Source: Pohlia nutans (taxonomy: Eukaryota; Streptophyta; Bryopsida; Bryales; Mniaceae). Taken from it: a stretch of 64,000 bases of DNA. The notes under the pieces are model-generated. The model searched no databases. It had not been told where the DNA came from and saw only the letters and a program-made list of their open reading frames with translations. The DNA lies in the NCBI GenBank assembly GCA_022496805.1, contig CM040104.1, positions 2,331,650 through 2,395,649 on the forward strand, given 5' to 3'. The position numbers and the translations under genes are program-made. Shown in pieces: positions 31,362-40,755 of the stretch (the first letter of the stretch is position 1; the number at the start of each line of letters is the position of its first letter).

Positions 31362-33410
31362 CTACTCCACGTCTGCTATTCCAATCGCGTCAACAAGGGC
31401 GTCGAGATTTGCAGAGTTCTCTACATTGCCACCATCTCCTTTGGGCTCCTCGAACCACTCACAGTCCACATCACCTCCATCTCCGTCTGTGCCCTCGACC
31501 TTCTCCGGTGCAACTTCTTGTGTTTCCTGTACAATGTCGCGCTCGTCCTTCACGTCAGTAGTGGCAACGTCCTTTACCTCCCTTGCGGCTGCTGGCAACA
31601 AAGCTTCGAGACTCACCTTCCTGCGTGCAGCGACTGGAGGCCTTGACGTCCCCCCGGGGCCCTCGATGCGGGCCTTCTTCTTGGTTCAACCTTCATCCTC
31701 GGAAGGCAAAATTATAAGCTCAGCGGGCCTCTTGCTGCCACTAGAAGTTCGCTGGAGACGTGGTGAAACCCGCGCGGGGAACTTAAATAACTCTTGAAGT
31801 AGATGCAGTTCCTTCTAAGCCGTCTCATTGAGTGGAAATCCCCACTGTCCAAGCCACCCTCTGGTCATAGCGCGCTCGCATCGTCTACACTTCGCATCAA
31901 GCGAGAAAACAAGCTGAAACATGCAATGTGGGTGTGCTAAGCAACCGCACGTTAAGGGTACGCAAGCTGTGTCAACAAAGTATCGGTCGCAAAAGGGGCA
32001 TGGGTCTGAAACTTGGATGGGCAGGGCTCGGAACTCGGATGGCAAGCGTGACAACACATTCTTGGGTTGTATGAAAGTTGTTGCCAGCTCGAGGAACAAG
32101 ATCTCTTCGCGGAGAACTCCAACCTCATCTTTGCACTTCTCTATATCTTTCTCCAGATCCCTCATTGAAGCCTCTTTTGTGTCAATGCGCTCTTGGTAAT
32201 TTTAGGCAGCTTTGCTTGCAAGGGACAGTTGATCACCACCAGGACGGGCCAAGTCTGCAAAGCGCCTCTTCTCTGCATCGTTGCCAGCGGCCCCCGCTTT
32301 CTTGCTGGCAGCACGGTAGGCAACAACGTCGTCATGACACTTGTTTTCTTCATCCTCCTTCTCCGCTAAAAAGGCACGCTGGTTTCGCAAATCGCCCTCA
32401 AAGCGTTCACGTTTTGCCTCCAGCTTCTCGAGTTCCGCATCAGCTTCAGCTTTCTTCCTCCTCGCTTGGTCTAATTTTGCCTTGGGATCCGAAGTGACCC
32501 CGACCTCATATATGCTGCCATCAGGGGAAGACCTAGGTCCACTGACATCGGGGGGAGACTTGGGATATCTCGGATCCCCACTGGGCATACGGATCTTTGG
32601 AGTTCTCCCGTCACGAATTTTTCCTAAACCATAACCCTCATCAATGCCCTCTTTGCTGGTGCTGCCGGTAACATTGACGGTGTTGTCAACTACAGCGCCC
32701 AGTTCCGGTGTGGAGGCTATGATCGCACCAGCTGGCTTGTCCTCAATGTGGCCCGCAAGGATCTCAATGATGGCCTGAATCTGCTCCCTCAAAGTTAGGG
32801 GTGAAAGTTTCAGGGGATTGCGTGAAGCCTGCTTCTCACGCGCCTTCTGCAGCGACTCCGCTTTCTGGGCCCAATTCACCTCTCTGCCCTTCTCAAAGCT
32901 CAAATAGCATGCACAAAGAAATGATGTACCAAATGTTCCATTGTCTGGATCACCTCCATACACCTTGTTGTACATGGAGGTGTAAGCCTCGATGGCTTGT
33001 TCGTCACTGCAATCCGAAATGTAATGCCGTCCAGATGACCGCTCTGGCCACCACTCTAATAACTTGTTCTTATGTAAGACCTTGTCATTGCTGAGCTGGG
33101 CAAACGTGGTTCCTTCCATGCATAGGCCGAGGGTCCGGTGGAAGAATTCAGCATCATAATTTACCTTCTTCCTACCAAGAATAAAGGGTGCCATAAACCT
33201 GAGCTTAGACGCCACAGAATCGGGCAAGGCCTTCAGGTCAAACGGCTGGTCCCACTGCGTATAAACTGTGTCTGCGTCTTTGCTGGCAGCAACCACTTCC
33301 ACCTCCTCGTCTTCGTGTTCCTCTGGCTTCATCTCCGACTTCACCTTCGGCTTCACCTCTGGCTTCACCTCTGGCATCACAGCGGTGGGGCATTTTTTGC
33401 GCTGCGCCAT
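31362..33410 (-). pseudogene. Coiled-coil protein with RING-like zinc finger, three in-frame stops
   Basis: A single frame runs from ATG 33,408-33,410 (MAQRKKCPTAVM) to 31,362 with no frameshift but stops at 32,202 (TAA), 31,815 (TAG) and about 31,693 (TGA). Order: Lys/Glu/Pro repeats (VKPEVKPKVKSEMKPEE), a globular region (FDLKALPDSVASKLRFMAPF, about 50-200), a Ser/Pro linker, a long coiled coil (DAELEKLEAKRERFEGDL), then a Cys-rich module CPFC-DRYF...TCGC-LAHPHC...CRRC resembling a RING or RING variant, and an acidic tail (EGTDGDGGDVDCEWFEE). RING domains usually recruit ubiquitin-conjugating enzymes or bind protein. Here a role in transposition or host interaction is speculative. Confidence 0.5.
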
Positions 33411-34604
33411 TCCTACCAAGACGGGTCAAGTCTTCAGGGTGGACAAAAATTCAGCTGCCATGGCTGAAGAAATGTGGCAATACAGTCATGGCCTCAATGC
33501 ATAGGGTTTAGGAACGTCATCCACCTCTAACCCAAAGCAATGTTAGTCCAAAAAAAAGCTACAGCGGCAAATCAAAGCAATCTTACCTCAACTTTTGAGC
33601 CGCGCGCGTGGTCTCCTTCGCCGTTGCCGTACCCGCAAGCACAATGTTGCCTCCACGTCTACACTACGCCTCCACAAATATCTGGGCTCGCTCCGCAATA
33701 CAGCTTTGCTCGCGCTCCGCTTGCCCGCGAAGTCGCTTGCCCTTTGCACGCGCTCGTGAGAGCCTGCCGTTGCAGCAGGTGACCTGTCAGTGAGACTGTG
33801 TCGTTGGCGTCGCGGGAGCGTCTGCTGGCATCAACTAACAGTGACTGAGGGTAGAGTGGGACCAAGGGGGCGTAGGAGAACATAAAAAATGGACAGAGAG
33901 CGTATGAGAAATTGGAGAGAAGTCCACAGTGAGCGTATGAGAAATGAAAATGAAAATGAGAAATGGGAGGACCATACATACAGCATGAGCCTTTAAGTGG
34001 CTTTTGGGAGAGGAAAAATGGGGTAGTGGCTCTTTCAATGAAGCCCTTCATTATGAACGAAGGGAAGTAGAGCCCTTCACTCTAAACATCACTTCCTCAC
34101 GTATGCATGGTGGCTCTTGTCATGAAGCCTCTAAACACAATCATTTGAGGGTTGGTGGCAATGTACTATTGGCTACGTGTCATTATCAATGATGAGGGTT
34201 CATGGATTTGCAAATTAAGGTGCATATTTGTTGAGGATTCTTGGATTTGCAAATCAACGTGAATATTTGATGGGGTGCACAACATGTCATAAATTGAAAC
34301 TGGGGGTATTAGGGTGACTCGTCAACATGATTAGTAAGATTTTTTGTAGCATCCCTCATTATGGCCTGCGATTTTATGATTGGACTGCCCAAATTATTGC
34401 AGTAGTTAAAATCCATAGATCAAATATCAAAAAAAGTGTAACTTTCAAAAGAGCTTCTTACAAGTCAAATGCCAAGTTTTACCGTTCTATAGGGTACTGT
34501 ACAAATGGACAAACATCGTTGAAATTAGAACAATATACTTCAACTATATCCCGTATATCCGAAATGTCAAATTTTAATGTATTTTCCTCATTCGCTCTCA
34601 GCAT

Positions 34605-34715
34605 CTTCAATGTCGACACTGTGGGCAACATCCTCGATGTCCACATCGTTGGCAGCGTCCTCAATGGCCACATCGTTGGCAACATCCTCAATGTCCACAT
34701 CGTTGGCAGCATCCC
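34605..34715. repeat. 30-bp coding tandem repeat carrying TTGGCA
   Basis: About four units of CATCGTTGGCARCRTCCTCA with ATGTCCA. On the minus strand it encodes DVDIEDVAND-type acidic repeats at the C-terminus of the transposase-like gene. Each unit contains the over-represented TGGCA word. Confidence 0.8.
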
Positions 34716-37420
34716 TTTCTTCTTTGTTGTCGTCCCCATTTCCAACCATGTCCCCATCGCAATTCCATTCCAGCTCGCCCTCCCTAAAGCCATCCCCTCC
34801 ACCTCCCACGGAGTCTTCAGTAACCCACGCTTTGCCAACACGTCGTCGCCTTGACCGCCAGTTCTCCAAAGCGTTGGCAGCATTTGATTGATGCCACCGC
34901 TCGCGTCTTCTGCATGCAGCTGCGTCTCTTGCTTCATCATCAGGGGTATGGACGACTCTTAAGCACTCCAATTTCTTGTTGTATCGATGCTGTATATTTC
35001 GGTACCAATGCTGGAATTGTTGCAAAAGGACACTGATGCGCACCTTGCCACCACCATAAGCTGTATGTGCTTGATTTGCTGCCTTCGCTTGATGGTGAGA
35101 TTTCTCCATACCCTGGCAACTCCAGACTCCAAGGCTACCATATTGTTCCACAAACCAACTTGAGTGCCTCACAAGTACGTGCTGTCACCAAGAAGAAGAA
35201 AATTAAAACCCTTTGCCCCGATGAAATAAATGGCCCGTCAAGAAAGGAATTGGATTTTGACAAACGGATTAAAGAACATAACTACCATGTAATGGGAAAC
35301 ATGCTCCTCCCCAAAGGCCTTTAAATACGCCCTTCCCCAATGTTCGATCTTCTGTTTGAACTGCAGTCGTTGTTCTGCTGTCAACACCAATCCGGTCAAA
35401 TATGGTAGGACCTCCTCAAAGGCTTGCCACATAGCAGCCTTGGCAATGCGGTCCGCACCACCGCGAGTATTATTATTCTCGGCGTGACAAACATCTTTCC
35501 AAGCTTTATCGTTGCCAAACCAAATGCTCGGCTTGAAAAGCCTGCTGGCAACAACACCACTGAGAGATGGTTTCTGTGGCACGTTTCCAGTGTTACCACT
35601 AAGCTTCGGGTCTGCTCGATTGCAGTAGCCCTAAGTTTTTGATCTTGTATGTTCCAAACATACATGATATGCATGTGCACAATCTTCTCCGTTAATCAAA
35701 CCTGGGCATGCAGTGTACAAATGTGCACTCTAGACAAAGGAATTGGCAAGATAGGCCTCCACCTGGAAGATGCTATCATGTCACAAGGTTATGCTGCCAC
35801 ACTGCTCGCAAACAGTCCTCCCGCCCAGTTTGCCTTAGCGCGGCCCCTGATGGCAGCACTTGCCTGACTTGCTGTCTCCACTGTAGGTTTAATCCTCTTT
35901 TGCTCGCAATATATGCAGTTCATTGCGCATGCAGGCCCAGATTGAAGCCCGTACATACACTTAATAGTCTTCATATCCGCTGCGAGGTGCCACTCCACAT
36001 GGAATTCACCAACTCGGGGGACTTGCAGTTTTTGGCCATTTGATTGTGCTGCAATCACAGCTGGGAGCTTAGATCGTGCAAATATCGTGAAACATCGTAG
36101 GACTCCTTCTCCACCTGGAAGGTTGCAACTGGCAGATTTCTTGCTCGGACTGTACTGAGAAGTACTTCTCATGGTCCGTCTGAATGTCAGTGTCCAATGC
36201 CTTGTTCATCAATGTGATACTAACACGTTCATATTTTTTTCCATTAACAATCTCTGCCTCGTTGAGTTTCAGGACAAAGATCAGCGGTGCCCCTCTAACT
36301 CTGCACAACCATTGTAAGTGGGAGTGAGGGCACATTCAATGTAACAACAAGCTCTTCTCTTTGTTGTACGCAGTCAATGTGGCTGCTGACACCAAACGGA
36401 CAAACAGTGAGCCACGAACATGATCGAAGGGGGAACCATACCTATTTCCGTAATGCCGTAGAAGATCACCATCCTTTGTTGGACCACCTCAAGGTCAGTG
36501 AATAATGAATTCTTGTCAGTCAAGACTACATCCTTCTGTGTGTCGTCGGATTTCTTGGTTTTCTTGGACGTCGTTGGCAGCTCCATTCGACCTTCAACGT
36601 GGTAGTATTCGCCAATAAACTGTGGCAAGTTGGCATTCAACTCCTGCCGAAGCAATTTCACGTGATAGGAGCTGGGTAGAATGCTCGCTTTTATGTCCTT
36701 GTTCAAAACAGCAATTGGACCCCTCACGGCTTTGTAAATAGCACCGTATCCCCGATGGGACATCCCTGCTTGGTCGCACGCAGCAAGAATTTTATCCGGT
36801 CCTACACGCTTTCCAATTGATTTGAGAACGTTGTTGGCAATCTTGGTCTCAACATGTCCCATAGCAGGGTGACTCGCGAGGGCTAGACCTTCGTGCCTAG
36901 ATAGTATCTTGGCTAGAGCTACAGCGGTTCTGGTTTGTGACTCTATATTCCCATGAGGTCGTTGGCTCTCACGCTCGACCCGGTTGCGCTCATTGATAGT
37001 TTGCACGAGATGTGGTTGCAACACTCTTCTGATGAGCTTCACTCTGCGTTTTGCACCACCTGTACCAGGATTCAACTCATGAATCCCTCTAAGCAACCGA
37101 GCCCTACGTCGCATTCCCATAGGCGTGTCTTTCATTGCACAGGCTTTCTGCTGGAGGCGCTCTGATTTTTGCTGCCAACGATGCACGTCGGACTCCAGAT
37201 GCTGCACCCTCATGTTATAAATTTTCTCTTTGTCGTCCATCTTTTCACGTATAGCCTGCAATTCAGCCCGCAATTCCATACATGTATTCTCTAAGTCTCT
37301 GCAACGGTCTAGCCGTTCGATGCTGACAGCAGCTTCGCCTCTACCCTCAATCACTTCTTCTTGCAGCAGTCTGCATTGCATCTCCAACACACTTCGGTGT
37401 GGACCTCCTTGGGGGCCCAG

Positions 37421-37789
37421 GGGTACATTCACAATAACACGACCCAAGGAAACTGTAACCAGTGATTAATTTAACGGATTGTTAAGCAATAATCTTATCA
37501 TATGAATTGATAATGCAATATAAATTAGTAACTACATATAATATATGTCATTATACAATATACTAAAGTTTGACAATGTTTGGGAAGTTATTGGTACTCC
37601 AAAACGACTAAAATATGGTCGTAACCAGTCGTTAATAACGACTAAAATGTGCTAAAATGTTCAAAACATGTCGCAAAATGTTCTTAAATTTTTCTAATAT
37701 CTACATAAATTGAAGATATTATTTTCTAAGCACTCATCAAGAGTCGTTATAACTGGGCGGGGTTGGGTCGTGTTACTGTGAATGTACCC
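37421..37789. mobile_element. 369-bp MITE inside transposase exon
   Basis: TIRs of about 27 bp (GGGTACATTCACA, then TAACACGACCCAA) in inverted orientation. Flanked by CCAG (or CCCAG) on both sides; skipping it and one CCAG joins RLELGPQGGPH in frame. The interior is AT-rich with TCGTTAATAACGA palindromes. A 4-5-bp duplication does not decide the superfamily. Confidence 0.8.
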
Positions 37790-38503
37790 CCAGCTCCAAT
37801 CGGCATGTATAACCATACAGGCCCAGCTCTCCATGGCATATAAATTGGAGGCATTCCTTAAGAGTTCTGAATGGAAGTGGCTCCCCCGTTACTGGATCAA
37901 CCGGGTAAATGTTGCCATCGGTCCACAAGTCAATGTTTGTATCCTCAACTGACCTCCGTGCTGGAAACGTTGATGGACACGGCCGTTTAGATCGCAGAGA
38001 ACCTCGCCTAATAATTGGTGCATAGCACGCATCAAGCGAAACTTGGGGAACATACAAAGCACTAGGTGGGCGCCTTGCTGCCATCGAGAATCCAAAAATC
38101 CAAAGCAGTGATTGAATCTCCCAATGCTACTGAATGGTCATGACGCTATGTAGACAAACCTTCATATGGTTTCCAATTACCCTATACCCAAGAGCTGTCA
38201 ACAAGTAGCCCTAAACCCTAATCATCGTTGCTGGAAGCAAAATCTCCCCTTCCACAATTCCTACCCTAGTACGGTGGAAAAAATGCCGCTTACAGCATGC
38301 ATCGTGTCCATCGAGGTAGGAGTTTTAGGAACTCCCTTGTATCTACCCAAGCGCCATAATTCCTAAAACCGATATGGAAAGCCCTGGGCGTGGGATTTGC
38401 GGAAGTCGGAGGAAGCCGTTGTGCGAGCAAACTCCGATAGGTGCAGAATTCACAATCCCCGATTGCCATCGAGAAACTAGCTACGGCTACTGGCTGTGGC
38501 AAC

Positions 38504-39085
38504 TTACCTTCGCATGAATCTGACGATGTTGGAAGGCAGAACCACCGGCGTCCTCTTGCTGGCCGGACCTCCTAAGCCGTTGGTGTCAGCGGACGCTTCT
38601 GGCACGAAAATGAAAATTCGTGCTCCTACCCTCAACCTGGGGCGCCCGTGTGTTTCATGAATTTGGCAAGAATTCACCGTAATTTGGGCCAGCCGTTGTG
38701 GAGAGCTCAAATTGTACGCACCAAAATTCATGGTTGCGTTTTCTAGGTAGGGAACGACGTAGGCGCCGGCCGCACTCCACCGTGAAGCCGTTGTGCCAAC
38801 AAACTTCCATTGGCCGGCTTGGAAAACCGTTGGCAACGATCCCTCCTTTGTGTCAAGGCTGTGCAGAGCAGTAAATGCTCTTCTCCGGTCGTTGGCCAAA
38901 CACCCCGCCCACGTCGGCGCCAACAAGCCGGCCTCCACGCCACGCGACTCCGTTCCGACATCGTCAGGGAAGTGCAATAACTCTGTGGGCAGCGTTTTGG
39001 ACCGCCGCTGGCACCAGCAGAGGGGAGTTTGGGCAGCCGGTTCACCTAACACGGGCTGCCTTACGGGGCCCCTTTGGGACCCCAT
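38504..39085 (-). CDS. ORF starting in the right TIR, hypothetical
   Basis: 193 codons from ATG 39,083-39,085, inside the right TIR (MGSQRGPVRQPVLGEPA). Contains WAGCLANDRRRAFTALHS and GQWKFVGTTASRWSAAGAYV. No family recognised. The opposite TIR also contains an ATG that opens an ORF, so both ends could carry promoters and starts of element genes. Alternatively it may be an upstream exon of the transposase gene at 38,084. Confidence 0.35.
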   Translation of the reverse strand: MGSQRGPVRQPVLGEPAAQTPLCWCQRRSKTLPTELLHFPDDVGTESRGVEAGLLAPTWAGCLANDRRRAFTALHSLDTKEGSLPTVFQAGQWKFVGTTASRWSAAGAYVVPYLENATMNFGAYNLSSPQRLAQITVNSCQIHETHGRPRLRVGARIFIFVPEASADTNGLGGPASKRTPVVLPSNIVRFMRR

Positions 39086-39389
39086 TTTTCTCCTAATGAA
39101 AGCTGCCTAAAAGTACCCCTTCTCAAAGAAAGGTACCAACTTGAATTTATTAGCACCTATAAATTTTGAACCATTCAGAGTTCTTCGATAGAGTAGTAAG
39201 CTTATAAGCCAGAAAGTTGGTTGCACTTTTTTTTGGCCCCCAGCCTGAATTTGAAACTTTCTGAAAATGCCCAAAATGCAAAGTTTACATTATGAAAGAA
39301 TTGGGGCCTCAAGAAGGCCTCGACATTCATTTTTTACCCAAACATAACATTCAGTAGCCTTTGTAAGTGTTGCCTTCTCCCTACAGAAT

Positions 39390-39450
39390 GATGTGGAATA
39401 TCTCACATCATTTCATCCCCCCAATGAAATGATGTGGGATATTCCACATC
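39390..39450. repeat. Short hairpin, 27-bp arms
   Basis: Arms GATGTGGAATATCTCACATC and the complement, extended to 27 bp with one mismatch and a 7-nt loop. Just outside the 10.6-kb transposon. Could be a small fold-back MITE. Confidence 0.8.
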
Positions 39451-39736
39451 ACATCAGTAGCTATGGAGGCACATGGCATTAAGCAAGAGCAATCAACCAT
39501 GGTGAGCAGTAATCAAAAGCACTCAATCACAATTCAACAGTGTTTTGTAATTGTTTATTTGATTCAATAGTCCACTCAATTACAAACACTGGTCACTCCA
39601 TATATAAAGGTGGATGAAACTAAAAGGCAGCCTCTTGGAAGGCTACTAAATGTTATGAACCCAAATTGATGAAGTAGGCATGGAAAATCATGGAGTCCTA
39701 CGTGGACAACCATCGTCCATGTCATCTTTGGTGGTC

Positions 39737-39970
39737 CACAGTCTCCTTTCCATGCGCTTTCCAATGCACTTTAAAACTCCAAAATCCGAGTCAATATGCA
39801 AAAGTTACACATGTTTAAAGTTTGTGGATTGGGGACCACTGTGATCCCCAATGCACAATGTGCTGAGTGGTCCCCAATGCACAAACTTTAAACATGTGTA
39901 ACTTTTGCATATCAAAATGGATTTTGGACGTTTAAAGTGCGTTGAAATGCTCATGGAAAGGAGATTATGG
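39737..39970. repeat. Fold-back element, arms about 105 bp
   Basis: Left arm 39,737-39,841 and right arm 39,866-39,970 are inverted copies with few mismatches. The inner 40 or more bp (TATGCAAAAGTTACACATG and onward to GGGGACCACT) are nearly perfect. The loop is 24 bp. It would give a long RNA hairpin if transcribed. Most likely a fold-back MITE; a miRNA-precursor-like locus is possible. Confidence 0.8.
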
Positions 39971-40755
39971 CACAAGTCAACAAAAATTCGACCCATGATG
40001 ACAAAAAATTCACATTGTCCGCTATCCTAATTTCTTCTTCAATTTCTCAAAGGCATGAAGCCTTGTTGAGGCCTCATTTCTCTCCAAGTGGTCTCAGATT
40101 TGGTAAAATGAATTTGGCAGTTGTGTGTATGGGGGTGTTGGTTCATTGTGTACAAAAATTCAAAATGCATTGCTCATTGTATGCGAATTTTCAGGAGCTG
40201 CCCACAGTTAGATTCTTCACCTTTGCCTGATTGTATCTTTTGATCTATACATCACCTACATACGCAAATTACCATCCCATCTTTGTTACAAAGAGTAGAA
40301 TCATCACAAAAAATCTCAAAAACTGAGGATCAATACTCATTCCACACTGAGCGGACCAAACTTGGAAAATCAGCCTTGGTCCTTTAGGGGTTAAACAGGA
40401 CGATGTTTGGGAAAAATTTGTCATTCTGCCTGTAGCTGTGAGAAAAAATTTAGTTTAAGGTTTCCCTGAGTTCAATGGGAATCGAATGGTAATAAACATA
40501 TAAATGTTAATTTGAGAGCAATGAATTGCTAAACCAATTGGAGAAGGTGATGAAAAATGGCACCTATCTCGTAAAAGTAGCATCTAAATAATCGGTAGAA
40601 GGCGCACAAGCTCCATCCTCCTGGTGTCTCAAAAATTAATTAGTGCGACGAATTCAAGTAATTCCTACTTCTGCAATTATATAACAAAGACGTAACAATG
40701 TAGTTCTAGTATTATGCTCCGTAGCAGAATAATCGAGTCGTAGCTTCCTTAGTTG
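39971..40755. other. Non-coding DNA downstream of trehalase
   Basis: Contains the presumable 3' UTR of the trehalase gene just below 40,756. Only short unconvincing ORFs; no repeat recognised. Confidence 0.4.

Larger units (their letters stand above)
34588..38084 (-). pseudogene. DDE-like transposase gene of the 10.6-kb transposon
   Basis: Starts MAARRPPSALYVPQVSLD at 38,084; a 369-bp MITE interrupts the first exon, after which GPQGGPHRSVLEMQC continues in frame. N-terminal coiled coil (ELRAELQAIREKMDDKEK), basic helix (RRRARLLRGIHELN), then ACDQAGMSHRGYGAIYKAV. Exon end 36,442 joins 36,298 (RGAPLIFVLKLNEAEI). Next HVEWHLAADMKTIKCMYGL with CIYC (about 36,000), then CHAENNNTRGGADRIAKAA and FGEEHVSHYM. 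An intron at about 35,270-35,198 leads to HVLVRH and EQYGSLGVWSCQGMEKSHH. The C-terminus is an acidic 10-residue repeat. The spaced Asp-Asp-Glu candidates suggest an RNase H-fold transposase; similar proteins occur in cnidarians and algae, from memory. At least one frame disruption lies near 36,100. Family unnamed. Confidence 0.6.
28484..39098. mobile_element. 10.6-kb multigene DNA transposon with 32-bp TIRs
   Basis: Left TIR 28,484-28,515 (CATTAGGATAAAACTATGG then TCGCAAAGGGGCC) and right TIR 39,067-39,098 match in inverted orientation at 27 of 32 positions. The interval holds a plus-strand gene (29,420-30,496), a minus-strand DDE-like transposase gene (34,588-38,084), a minus-strand coiled-coil/RING-like gene (31,362-33,410) and TIR-proximal ORFs. 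TGGCA/TGCCA occurs about 59 times by hand count against about 21 expected. No flanking duplication was resolved: the bases outside the TIRs do not match. Superfamily unknown. Lightly decayed: several stop codons but few frameshifts. Confidence 0.7.

Noticed and set aside
36374..36441. Coding tail after KDVVLTDKNSLFTDLEVV...ITEI
   Set aside because: A GT donor at 36,441 and conserved continuation at 36,298 show that it is intron.
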